Assembly (NCBI GenBank): GCA_900543815.1
Contig: UQST01000042.1
Coordinates: forward strand, 1-23,191
Source: an uncultured Prevotellaceae bacterium
GTDB taxonomy: Bacteria > Bacteroidota > Bacteroidia > Bacteroidales > Bacteroidaceae
Direction: 5' to 3'
DNA length: 23,191 bases
The position numbers and the translations under genes were made by a program. Positions 15,733-23,152 of this stretch are shown here, one piece after another. Position 1 is the stretch's first letter. Each line of letters opens with the position of its first letter. Under the pieces are notes generated by a model. It saw only the letters and a program-made list of their open reading frames with translations. It was not told the DNA's origin and made no database searches.

Positions 15733-15798
15733 ATGCAGCACGCTGCAAAGGCGAATGCAGCACGGTGCAAACACAAACGCAGCGCGGTGCCTTGCCTG
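15733..15798 (+). repeat. Three tandem 22-nt repeats (ATGCAGCACGGTGC type)
   Basis: Units start exactly at 15733, 15755 and 15777. Core A(T/C)GCAGC(A/G)CG(C/G)TGC; the remainder is more variable. The core is itself partly palindromic. Similar in core and period to the triplet at 1419-1486. Confidence 0.7.
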
Positions 15799-15814
15799 TA
15801 GCACCGCGCTGCGT
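15777..15814 (+). terminator. Strong GC hairpin after trmN6
   Basis: ACGCAGCGCGGTGC (15777-15790) pairs perfectly over 14 bp with 15801-15814, loop CTTGCCTGTA. The third unit of the 22-nt repeat forms the left arm. No T-tract follows, so it may be a bidirectional transcript-end hairpin for the convergent genes rather than a classical terminator. Confidence 0.5.
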
Positions 15815-15848
15815 CATTCTGGGATTACTGATGCTCTATTGCAAGCGC

Positions 15849-15982
15849 CTTGATTCGTGGCCAAATGGATGTGGCTCCTTTCGAGTTGTCATGCCGCCTG
15901 CGATTCGGGAAGAGGGGAGTGCGCCATCGCAGGAGTCTTGATTCGGGATCAAAAGGATGTGAGTCCTTTTCAAGGGTCATGC
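15849..15982 (+). repeat. 46-bp imperfect direct repeat plus hairpins in the convergent spacer
   Basis: 15849-15894 and 15937-15982 match at 35 of 46 positions; both begin CTTGATTCG and end GTCATGC. Between them CCTGCGAT (15897-15904) pairs with ATCGCAGG (15926-15933). The second copy contains AAAAGGA/TCCTTTT. With the 22-nt repeats and the hairpin, nearly the whole 438-bp spacer 15617-16054 is repeat or hairpin sequence and no gene is supported in it. Confidence 0.65.
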
Positions 15983-16054
15983 TACTTGGGGATTGCGCGA
16001 ACTCGGCTTCTCAATCCCAAAATCCTGATTCGAAAATCCCCCTCAAGCGTGTAA

Positions 16055-16816
16055 CTATTCGCGATGGATGACGCTGCCGCTGGCCTGGTGGGTGGCAAGC
16101 ACCAGCACCTCGGCTATCTGCACATGCTCGGGAGCCTGTACGGCATAGAGCACCACATCGGCCACATCATCTCCGGTAAGCGGCTTGATGCCCTGATAAA
16201 CCTTGTCGGCACGGTCCTCGTTGCCGTGAAAACGCACCCGTGAGAAGTTTGTCTCCACCAGTCCGGGCTTGATGTTCGTCACGCGCACCTTGGTGTGAGC
16301 CACATCGATGCGCAGTCCGTCGCTGATGGACTTCACCGCACTCTTGGTGGCACAATAGACGTTGCCTCCGGCATAAGCGGCATCGCCTGCCACAGAACCG
16401 ATGTTGATGATGTGCCCATGGTTGCGGGCTACCATCGCGGGCACGATGAGACGGGTCATGGTGAGCAGTCCGCGTATGTTGGTGTCTATCATCTCGTCCC
16501 AGTCGTCCATATTGCCCTCGTATTCCGGCTCCAGTCCGCGTGCCAGTCCGGCATTGTTGACCAGCACATCCACTTCGGCCCACTCCTGGGGCAAGCCGGC
16601 AATGGCATCATGGGCGGCTATACGGTCCCTTACATCGAACACCAGTGGAAGCACCTCCACACCCTGTCGCTCCAATTTCCTCTTCAGACCGGCCAGGAGG
16701 TCGGAGCGCCGTGCTGTGACTATCAGATTGTAGCCTGCCTGTGCAAACTTGTGTGCGCAACTCTCGCCGATGCCGCTTGTGGCACCTGTTATCAGCGCGA
16801 TAGGTCTTCTGTTCAT
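16055..16816 (-). CDS. Short-chain dehydrogenase/reductase (YdfG-like)
   Basis: A 253-residue classical SDR. Seen: cofactor motif TGATSGIGE (10-18), ARRSDL after the second strand (Arg-Arg suggests NADP(H)), DVRD (61-64), NNAG (87-90), Asn113, and catalytic Ser141, Tyr154, Lys158 (YCATK). PGLVETNFSRVRFHG and the ending resemble the YdfG group, which oxidises 3-hydroxy acids such as L-allo-threonine and serine or reduces malonic semialdehyde; the true substrate here is not determined. It starts 86 nt after the upstream TPR gene with no promoter seen, so read-through is likely. It converges on trmN6 across the repeat-rich spacer. Confidence 0.85.
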   Translation of the reverse strand: MNRRPIALITGATSGIGESCAHKFAQAGYNLIVTARRSDLLAGLKRKLERQGVEVLPLVFDVRDRIAAHDAIAGLPQEWAEVDVLVNNAGLARGLEPEYEGNMDDWDEMIDTNIRGLLTMTRLIVPAMVARNHGHIINIGSVAGDAAYAGGNVYCATKSAVKSISDGLRIDVAHTKVRVTNIKPGLVETNFSRVRFHGNEDRADKVYQGIKPLTGDDVADVVLYAVQAPEHVQIAEVLVLATHQASGSVIHRE

Positions 16817-16902
16817 GTGCAGTATGTTGTTTATGGTTGTGTTATGGCGTGTGCGTGAAGCGATGCTGTGGGAGTCTTCCCGTTGCCCTTGTGAGAGGGG
16901 AG

Positions 16903-18189
16903 CTACTTCTTGGCAGCCTCGGCTTGCTTCTTTCGGTCGTCGGCCGCTTTCTTCTTCAAGAGCTTGTCTATCTCGTCAAACTCCTTCCCCTTGTTGAGGA
17001 ACAGGTAGATGCGATAGAGTGGCGGTGCCCAGCGGTCTATGTTGTCGGGCTGCAGTTCGCGCACTTTCTGCATGCACGGCATGGCGGCAGCATAGAGATT
17101 GCGTATGTCGCGGCGGTCCTGCTCGAAGCGTGGATCCTTGATGTTGCTGCATGCATTCTCCTGACGGATGACGGCCATATTGAGGTAGGAGCTGCCCTTG
17201 TTGTAGTAGGCATCGGTGAAGGCGGGGTCGCGCAGCAGGGTGCTGTCGGCAAACCGTATGCATGACTCGTAGTCGTTCTCGATGAGCTTCATCTTGCACT
17301 TGGTGTACCAGTAGATGGCCTTGTCGGCTGTGACCACCTTGATGAGCGAGTCGGCCAGAGCGCATCCCTCCTTGGTCATGCGATGGGAGTCGTAATAATC
17401 GACCAGGTGAACGAAGAAATAGTCATACTCGGGGTACTGGTTGACTCCGGCATGCAGTTCTCTCACCCAGGCCGAGTCGTTCTTGAGGAGTTCGTAGGTG
17501 CGCACCTTATACTCCTGCAGGATGGGCTTGTCGCCGCGTGTGGCGGCCTCGATGGCCTTGTCGATGTATTTCAGCGTGTGGGCGGGCTTGTTGGAGAGGT
17601 ATCCGCAGAGTGCCGCGCGATAGGCCAGTTTGGGCAGCATGGTGTCGCGCTTGTTGGTGGTGTAGGTATAGTATGCGTCCATGAAGCCATAGGCGGCATC
17701 ATAATTGCCCTTGCGCAGGAAGAACTTCCCGCCGTTGAGGATGTTCTTCTTGTATTTCTGACGCAAGTCGCTTGTCTTTCTGGAGTATTTCAGCCGCACT
17801 TTCTCTTGCGCGTTGGGCACAGCATCCACGCTGTCGCACAGGCGCAGCTGCTCGTACATGTTGAGCAGCGAATTGAAGAAGAGGGCGGTGTCATATTGCT
17901 GTTTGAGATATGCCTTGCGGTTTTCCACGCTATTGACCGACTCATAGAGTCTGGCGGCGGTGTAGTATATCATCGCGCGGTCCTTGTCCTTGAGGTCAGT
18001 CCGGGGCAGGGCGTTTATCAGATTGGTCCTTGCCCCGTCTTGTCCCGAAGAGTTCTTGATGGCGTTTGATGCAGCCTTGTAGAGTGCTGACATCTTCACT
18101 GGCTTCTGGGCTTTGTCCTTCTTGTCTGCTGCCTGGAGCATGCTGCCCAGACATGTGAAGAGCAATAAGATAACAAAAGATTTCTTCAT
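16903..18189 (-). CDS. Secreted TPR-like helical repeat protein, first paralogue
   Basis: A 428-residue protein with a signal peptide (1-20, cleavage near LQA-A), so periplasmic or outer-membrane associated. The rest is predicted helical with degenerate TPR-like units, e.g. MIYYTAARLYESVNS, GKFFLRKGNYDAAYGFMDAYY, YNKGSSYLNMA and a C-terminal AAMPCMQKVRELQPD. It ends in a Lys/Ala-rich charged helix. Organisation and the segment SNIKD...MP...VRELQPDNIDRW parallel the other TPR gene at 18407-19726 (SNIKN...IPYFEKARECTPDEPQKW), so the two are probably diverged duplicates. A terminator lies between them and no clear promoter is visible here. Function unknown; a scaffold for protein-protein contacts is the usual TPR role. 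Confidence 0.8.
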   Translation of the reverse strand: MKKSFVILLLFTCLGSMLQAADKKDKAQKPVKMSALYKAASNAIKNSSGQDGARTNLINALPRTDLKDKDRAMIYYTAARLYESVNSVENRKAYLKQQYDTALFFNSLLNMYEQLRLCDSVDAVPNAQEKVRLKYSRKTSDLRQKYKKNILNGGKFFLRKGNYDAAYGFMDAYYTYTTNKRDTMLPKLAYRAALCGYLSNKPAHTLKYIDKAIEAATRGDKPILQEYKVRTYELLKNDSAWVRELHAGVNQYPEYDYFFVHLVDYYDSHRMTKEGCALADSLIKVVTADKAIYWYTKCKMKLIENDYESCIRFADSTLLRDPAFTDAYYNKGSSYLNMAVIRQENACSNIKDPRFEQDRRDIRNLYAAAMPCMQKVRELQPDNIDRWAPPLYRIYLFLNKGKEFDEIDKLLKKKAADDRKKQAEAAKK

Positions 18190-18342
18190 TCTGAAAAATG
18201 TTTGCCTTATCTGTTATTCAGAGGATGTGCTTGCGGCTTGTGCCACATGGCCCTCTGGTGATATCCTATGTGGTTTAGTGCATCGGGCTGAGTGCCGTAG
18301 GGTGGTTTCCCGTGTCCGCCTGCGCGTGTGCGGGAATATATA

Positions 18343-18393
18343 ATGTGCGGGATGGCATCCGCTCTGGCTCGAGACGTCCGCCACCCCGCACAT
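18343..18393 (-). terminator. Terminator after the second TPR gene
   Basis: A 14-bp stem with one mismatch: ATGTGCGGGATGGC (18343-18356) against GCCACCCCGCACAT (18380-18393), followed on the minus strand by ATTATATATT. It lies 14 nt past the stop at 18407. It would end most gyrA-TPR transcripts. The rest of the spacer 18190-18342 shows nothing convincing. Confidence 0.75.
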
Positions 18394-18406
18394 CTTGTGT
18401 GTCTGC

Positions 18407-19726
18407 TTAGAGCAGCTTGTCCATCTCGGCAGCCTTGGCAGCCTGACCTGTCACGCTATAGCATTGCTTCAGCTCGTAGGCCCACTTCTGGGGCTCATCG
18501 GGAGTGCACTCACGTGCCTTCTCGAAGTAGGGGATAGCCTCTCCGAACATCTTCTTCACCTCCTCCAGTGTGGCTTTTGCCTTCACTTGGTTCTTGATGT
18601 TGCTCACTGTGGCGTTCTTGGCCAGAGCCTGACGGAACTTGCACAGGCCAGCCTGGTACCAGGCGTCGTAGTAGTCGGGCTTCAGTTCGTTGCACTTTCT
18701 GTAGCATGCGAATGCCTCGTCGTACTTCTCCTGGGCGAAATATGCGTAGCCCTTGCCGTAGTTGGCGATGAGCACGTCCTTATCCACAGCCAGCACCTCA
18801 TCGGCATAAGCCATCATCTTGTCCAGTCCGTGCTTCTGGTAGTAGGAGAGCAGAATCTGAATCAGGTCGGTGTGCTTCTGGGGCTCCTTCAGGCTCACGT
18901 CGTGCATGGCCTTTGCCCAGGCTACGGTATCCTTGCGCTCCAGATAGCTGGAAATCTTGGCCTGCTGGGTGCCCTCGGCTCCATCCTTGAACTTCAGGGC
19001 CTCGTCGTAATACTTCTCCATAGCGTCCCACATCTTGGCGTCGTGTGCCATGTGGAAGGCGTAATAGGCAATCTGCTCCTTGGGGATGCGCATCTTGCAG
19101 ATGTCGGCTATCTCGGGATAGGTCTCGGTATAGCTCATGGCGCGGTCGTAAGCCTCGAAGGCGTTCTTGTAGCGGCCGCATGCGCTCTCAAACTGGGCGG
19201 CGTAGATGTAGTAGTCGCCGCACTGGGACAACTGCACGCGCTTGGCTTTGAGCTGCGCCTCGTTGCCTGTCTCTCCCTTGGTCACCTTGGTGTACTTCAG
19301 CTCGTTGTGCAGAGCGTCGGTCAGCCATTTCAGATTGTTGTAGAAATAGGTTGTGTCGAAGGGCACCTTGTTGGAGGCTGCCTCCAGCATGATGTTGAGG
19401 GGATGCATGCACAGGTTGGTGCTGAGAGAGTAGGCTTCACCGAGCTTCTTCTCGTCTATCATGCCGCTGTGCAGGGCCTTCTGCAGGATTTCCTGTCCCT
19501 TCTTGCACTCGTCCAGAGTTCCCTCGGCCGTAGCCTTCTTCTCCTGTATCTGCAGATTGAGTGCGTCCCATATCTGCTGGGCTTCCTTGACCTGTGCCTT
19601 GGCTTCCTTCTGAGCGGCCTTCAGGGCGGCTGCCTCAGCCTTTGCCTTGGCCTTGTCATCAGCTGTCTGTGCGCTCAAGCTGCCTACTGCAAGTGCGAGA
19701 GCAATCGTTAACAGTACCTTTTTCAT
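18407..19726 (-). CDS. Secreted TPR protein downstream of gyrA, second paralogue
   Basis: A 439-residue protein. Signal peptide 1-20 (LALAVGSLSA-Q), then an Ala/Lys-rich helix or coiled coil (about 22-65, KAKAEAAALKAAQKEAKAQ), then helical repeats. Recognisable TPR units: GRYKNAFEAYDRAMSY, WDAMEKYYDEALKF, GKGYAYFAQEKYDEAFACYRKC, AIPYFEKAREC. It has a Cys/His-containing STNLCMHPLNIML segment near 105-117. The gene begins 36 nt after gyrA with no promoter in the gap, so it is co-transcribed with gyrase, yet the product is exported; a functional link to gyrase is unlikely. Related to the gene at 16903-18189. Function unknown. Confidence 0.83.
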   Translation of the reverse strand: MKKVLLTIALALAVGSLSAQTADDKAKAKAEAAALKAAQKEAKAQVKEAQQIWDALNLQIQEKKATAEGTLDECKKGQEILQKALHSGMIDEKKLGEAYSLSTNLCMHPLNIMLEAASNKVPFDTTYFYNNLKWLTDALHNELKYTKVTKGETGNEAQLKAKRVQLSQCGDYYIYAAQFESACGRYKNAFEAYDRAMSYTETYPEIADICKMRIPKEQIAYYAFHMAHDAKMWDAMEKYYDEALKFKDGAEGTQQAKISSYLERKDTVAWAKAMHDVSLKEPQKHTDLIQILLSYYQKHGLDKMMAYADEVLAVDKDVLIANYGKGYAYFAQEKYDEAFACYRKCNELKPDYYDAWYQAGLCKFRQALAKNATVSNIKNQVKAKATLEEVKKMFGEAIPYFEKARECTPDEPQKWAYELKQCYSVTGQAAKAAEMDKLL

Positions 19727-19762
19727 AATCGTAGGATTTGTTTTGAAATAGATAATATGACT

Positions 19763-22345
19763 TTATTCGTTTTCTTCTGTTCCGGGGTTCTGGGTGTCTG
19801 TTCCGGGGTTCTGAGCCTCTGTCCCGGGAGTCTGGGTCTCTTCAGTTCCAGGGTTCTGGGTCTCTTCGGTCTCCTCGGAGTACTCTTCCTCCTCGTCGTC
19901 ACGGGGCACCACGCTGAGATGGCTGATGACGTCGTTGCGCTTCTTCAGCTCTATCAGTTTGGTTCCTTGCGCCACACGTCCCTTGGTCACCTTCACCGAG
20001 TCGGCGTGCAAGCGTATTGTGGTGCCGCTCTTGTTGATGATCATCAGGTCGTCATCGTCGGTAACCACTTCGGTGGCAACCACGTAGCCCGTCTTGTCCG
20101 TTATGGCCATGGTCTTCACGCCCTTGCAGTGGCGGCTTGTCTTGCGGTACTCATCCACTCCGGTGCGCTTGCCGTATCCGTTCTCGCTGAGCACCATGAT
20201 GCTCTCCTTCTCCACGTCGTTGACCACGCACATGCCCACCACACGGTCTCTGGGGTCGTCATCGAGGATGATGCTCTGCACGCCCGTGCTCACTCGTCCC
20301 ATGTCACGTACCAGGTCCTCGGGGAATCTCACCACTCGTCCGCCTGCGTTGGCCACGATGATTTCGTTCTTTCCGTTGGTCAGCTCCACGCCTATCACCT
20401 GGTCGTCCTCGCGTATGTTGATGGCGTTCACACCGTTGGCACGCACGCGGCTGTATTCTGTGAGGAGTGTCTTCTTGATGATGCCGTTCTTGGTGCAGAA
20501 CACCACATGATGCGACTGGCAGAACTCGGGGTCTTGCAGCTTGCGTATGCACAGGCATGCGCTTATGCTGTCGCCGGGCTGTATCATGAGCATGTTCTGT
20601 ATGGCTCGTCCCTTGTTCTGCTTGTTGCCCTCGGGTATGTCATACACCTTGAGCCAGTGGCAGCGTCCGCGGTCGGTGAAGAAGAGCATGGTGTTGTGCA
20701 TGGTGGCGGGGTAGATCTTCTCGATGAAGTCGTTGTCCCTGGTGCTGCTTGCCTTCACGCCTATGCCTCCGCGTCCCTGTGCACGGAATTCTGCCAGGGG
20801 TGTGCGCTTGATGTAGCCCATGTGGCTGATGGTCACCACCACCTCGTCGTCGGCATAGAAGTCCTCGGCGTTGAACTCGTCGGCGTTGGGCATGATTTCC
20901 GTGCGGCGCACGTCACAGAACTGCTCCTTCACTTCCAGCAGTTCGTCCTTGATGACCTTGCGGCACAGGTTGTCGTCGGTGAGTATCTGGTTGAAGTACT
21001 CTATCTTCTTCATCAGTTCGTCATACTCGGCATGCAGCTTGTTCTGCTGCAGACCGGTGAGCTGTGACAGTCGCATATCCACGATGGCCTTGCTCTGTAT
21101 CTCGTCCAGCCCGAAGCGCTCCTCCAGCGCACGCTGTGCTGCTGCGGGTGTCTGGCTCTGCTTGATGATGCGCACCACCTCGTCGATGTTGTCGCTGGCG
21201 ATGATGAGTCCGCGCAGGATGTGCACGCGCTCCTCGGCCTTGCGCAGGTCGTATCTGGTGCGGCGGATGACCACCTCATGGCGGTGCTCCACGAAGTTGC
21301 TGATGAAGTCGCGCAGCGTGAGCAGCTGCGGGCGACCCTTGACCAGTGCGATGCTGTTCACGCTGAAGCTGGTCTGCATGGGGGTCATCTTGAACAGCTT
21401 GTTCAGCACCACCCGGCTGTTGGTATCACGCTTCACGTCTATCACGATGCGCATTCCGTCGCGGTCGCTCTCGTCATTGGCGTTGTGTATGCCCTCTATC
21501 TTCTTCTCCTGCACCAGCTGTGCGATATACTCGATGAGCTGCTGCTTGTTCACTCCGTAGGGTATCTCGGTCACCACTATCTTGTCGTGTGTGTCGCCTG
21601 CCTCGATGTCGGCCTTGGCGCGCATGATGATGCGTCCGCGTCCGGTCTCGTATGCGTCCTTGATGCCCTGCAGTCCCATGATGTAGCCTCCGGTGGGGAA
21701 GTCGGGGCCCTTGACATACTGCATGAGCGCCTCCACGTCCATCTCGGGATTATCTACGAATGCCACGCATGCGTCTATCACCTCTCCCAGGTTGTGTGTG
21801 GGTATGTTGGTGGCCATACCCACGGCTATGCCTGTGGCTCCGTTGAGCAGCAGGTTGGGCAGCTTGGTGGGCATCACGGTGGGCTCCTGCAGGGTGTCGT
21901 CGAAGTTGTTGGTCATGTCCACGGTCTCCTTGTCCAGGTCGTCCATCATGGCCTCGCCCATGAGGCTCAGTCGTGCCTCGGTGTATCGCATGGCAGCGGG
22001 GCTGTCGCCATCCACGCTTCCGAAGTTGCCCTGCCCATCCACCAGTGTGTATCTCATGGCCCACTCCTGTGCCATGCGCACGAGTGCGAAATATACAGAG
22101 CTGTCGCCGTGGGGGTGGAACTTACCGAGCACTTCACCCACGATACGTGCACACTTCTTGTATGGTCTGCTGTGCAGGTTGCCCATCTCCTTCATGCCGA
22201 AGAGGATGCGCCTGTGCACAGGCTTGAATCCGTCTCTCACATCGGGCAGTGCGCGTGCCACTATCACGCTCATGGAGTAGTTGATGTAGCTTTGCCGCAT
22301 CTCGTGCTCGATGTCAACTTTGATAATTCTTTCCTGATCTTCCAT
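19763..22345 (-). CDS. gyrA: DNA gyrase subunit A
   Basis: An 860-residue subunit carrying the DNA-cleavage tyrosine of the A2B2 gyrase that introduces negative supercoils. The start MEDQERIIKVDIEHEM fits the family. Seen: PDVRDGFKPVHRR, the quinolone-determining segment HPHGDSSVYFALVRMAQ (78-93) with Ser82 and Phe86 at the usual Ser83/Asp87 positions, catalytic Tyr121 in AAMRYTEARL, the coiled-coil gate, and a C-terminal beta-pinwheel with a degenerate GyrA box (QGRGGIG instead of Q(R/K)RGG(K/R)G). After the pinwheel comes an acidic DDEEEEYSEETEE stretch and a PGT-repeat tail (829-856) encoded by a minisatellite. Phe86 is, from recall, normal for this phylum. Own promoter; the next TPR gene follows 36 nt later. 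Confidence 0.97.
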   Translation of the reverse strand: MEDQERIIKVDIEHEMRQSYINYSMSVIVARALPDVRDGFKPVHRRILFGMKEMGNLHSRPYKKCARIVGEVLGKFHPHGDSSVYFALVRMAQEWAMRYTLVDGQGNFGSVDGDSPAAMRYTEARLSLMGEAMMDDLDKETVDMTNNFDDTLQEPTVMPTKLPNLLLNGATGIAVGMATNIPTHNLGEVIDACVAFVDNPEMDVEALMQYVKGPDFPTGGYIMGLQGIKDAYETGRGRIIMRAKADIEAGDTHDKIVVTEIPYGVNKQQLIEYIAQLVQEKKIEGIHNANDESDRDGMRIVIDVKRDTNSRVVLNKLFKMTPMQTSFSVNSIALVKGRPQLLTLRDFISNFVEHRHEVVIRRTRYDLRKAEERVHILRGLIIASDNIDEVVRIIKQSQTPAAAQRALEERFGLDEIQSKAIVDMRLSQLTGLQQNKLHAEYDELMKKIEYFNQILTDDNLCRKVIKDELLEVKEQFCDVRRTEIMPNADEFNAEDFYADDEVVVTISHMGYIKRTPLAEFRAQGRGGIGVKASSTRDNDFIEKIYPATMHNTMLFFTDRGRCHWLKVYDIPEGNKQNKGRAIQNMLMIQPGDSISACLCIRKLQDPEFCQSHHVVFCTKNGIIKKTLLTEYSRVRANGVNAINIREDDQVIGVELTNGKNEIIVANAGGRVVRFPEDLVRDMGRVSTGVQSIILDDDPRDRVVGMCVVNDVEKESIMVLSENGYGKRTGVDEYRKTSRHCKGVKTMAITDKTGYVVATEVVTDDDDLMIINKSGTTIRLHADSVKVTKGRVAQGTKLIELKKRNDVISHLSVVPRDDEEEEYSEETEETQNPGTEETQTPGTEAQNPGTDTQNPGTEENE
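19778..19861 (-). repeat. In-frame minisatellite at the gyrA 3' end
   Basis: Four copies of a 21-24-nt unit encode TQNPGTE-type heptads; the PGT tripeptides begin at residues 832, 840, 847 and 854. Units are similar at DNA level (CCGGGGTTCTG-like on the plus strand) with some third-position drift. Copy-number change by whole units would keep the frame. Confidence 0.8.
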
Positions 22346-22472
22346 TCTTATTTAATACTGTCTGTTCTCCTCTCTGATGCTCTGCCCGAGGCCGCAGGGA
22401 GCGAAGTGCCAAGGGGCAGGCGATGCCTCACCTGGGCGTGTGTAGCCTTTCGCCCGGGTGGGATTCCAAATA

Positions 22473-22503
22473 CAAAGGTAAGCCGTATTTGTTGTATCTG
22501 CAA
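22473..22503 (-). promoter_or_regulatory. gyrA promoter
   Basis: Minus strand: TTG at 22503-22501, a 20-nt spacer, TACCTTTG at 22480-22473. Both elements fit the Bacteroidota consensus. The predicted leader is about 120 nt, GC-rich, and can form a CTGCCC/GGGCAG hairpin. Confidence 0.7.
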
Positions 22504-22721
22504 GTTTTTCTCCTATTATTTTCTCGCGCACGTGCATGAATGCGTCGTGCTGCATTTCTGCCCACATGCCTGTTTTTGCCATTTGCGGGCTCGTAGGGAG
22601 CTTTTCGTGCGGGTGCCGACGGGGTGTCGGGAGTTGGGTTGAAACGTTTTCCTGTACGATAAAGGCTACGCATTTGTCATCTGAAACTACAGTAGATATT
22701 TCTCCAGTTGGGAAAATTTTT
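22504..22721. other. Spacer between gyrA promoter and the ATPase-gene remnant
   Basis: No gene supported. Minus-strand frames here are open over short stretches, and one reads like eroded coding sequence (...ISTVVSDDKCVAFIVQEN...), with a 13/14-nt match to 1291-1304. A small CCGAC/GTCGG hairpin lies at 22616-22630. Confidence 0.45.
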
Positions 22722-22733
22722 CTACCCTACTGG
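22704..22733 (-). other. Hairpin over the stop of the remnant gene
   Basis: CCAGTTGGG (22704-22712) pairs with CCCTACTGG (22725-22733) with one mismatch around an AT-rich loop. It may act as a transcript-end hairpin or mark the boundary of the lost element. Confidence 0.4.
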
Positions 22734-23036
22734 GAATGTGATTTCCGCATGCTTTCCTGCCACATGACTAAGGTGCGGGAGCCCCGAGAGCTGTCCCTTG
22801 CCGGCACCGCTCTCGGCCACCAGATTGCCCATCATGCCGCACATTTCCTTCCAGCTGCGGTCGGGATACATGAATTCTGCGCCACTTATGTGCGCTCCCA
22901 GTACAGGAAATAGCATGGGCACGAGCGACTGGTGCATGTCTTTTGACGTTTGCGAGAGCAAAAGCTGCACGCATTCCGTGCCACGACCCAGATTTGGCAT
23001 GGCTGGAGGGGTTGGTTTACTGATGTTGTACTTCAT
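22722..23036 (-). pseudogene. Truncated remnant of a DUF3987-type mobile-element ATPase/helicase
   Basis: A 104-codon frame. Residues 1 to about 85 look like the N-terminus of the large DUF3987 (primase/helicase-like) proteins found in Bacteroidales mobile islands: MKYNISKPTPPAMPNLGRG, DMHQSLVPMLFPVLGAHISG, YPDRSWKEMCGMMGNLV, then the P-loop AESGAGKGQLSG. Immediately after the P-loop the expected sequence stops and about 19 unrelated residues lead to a stop. Full-length family members are several hundred residues long, so this is about a fifth of the gene or less. The break lies near 22784. The identification is from recall of the family and was not checked. No promoter is seen upstream. Confidence 0.5.
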
Positions 23037-23118
23037 TTCTGTTTGTCTGTCTTGTTCGTTAATGTGATGTAAACTATTGGTTATCAGCCTTTTAGAGAGA
23101 GACTGTGGCTGTGAGAAC

Positions 23119-23152
23119 CTTACAATTCTTACATCTTACAATTCTTACAATT
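23119..23152 (+). repeat. Tandem CTTACAATT repeats
   Basis: Four contiguous units: CTTACAATT, CTTACAT, CTTACAATT, CTTACAATT. They lie 83 nt upstream of the remnant ATPase gene on its coding side. Nothing else is recognisable between 23037 and the right edge except a small AAGGG/CCCTT pairing near 23160-23181. Confidence 0.7.

Noticed and set aside
15733..15814. Possible CRISPR array
   Set aside because: Units are contiguous 22-mers without unique spacers, and no cas gene is nearby.
18395..21067. Two long plus-strand ORFs opposite the TPR gene and gyrA
   Set aside because: Antisense shadows; leucine/valine/histidine-rich with no domain, while the minus frames are certain.
22085..22090. Phe86 in GyrA as a quinolone-resistance mutation
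   Set aside because: The position is Asp in E. coli, but from recall Phe is the ordinary residue in Bacteroidota; Ser82 is wild type.
22352..22582. 76-codon minus-strand ORF upstream of gyrA
   Set aside because: It would contain the gyrA promoter and leader and has no recognisable features.
21221..22642. 473-codon plus-strand ORF opposite the gyrA 5' half
   Set aside because: Antisense shadow, running through the gyrA promoter as well.
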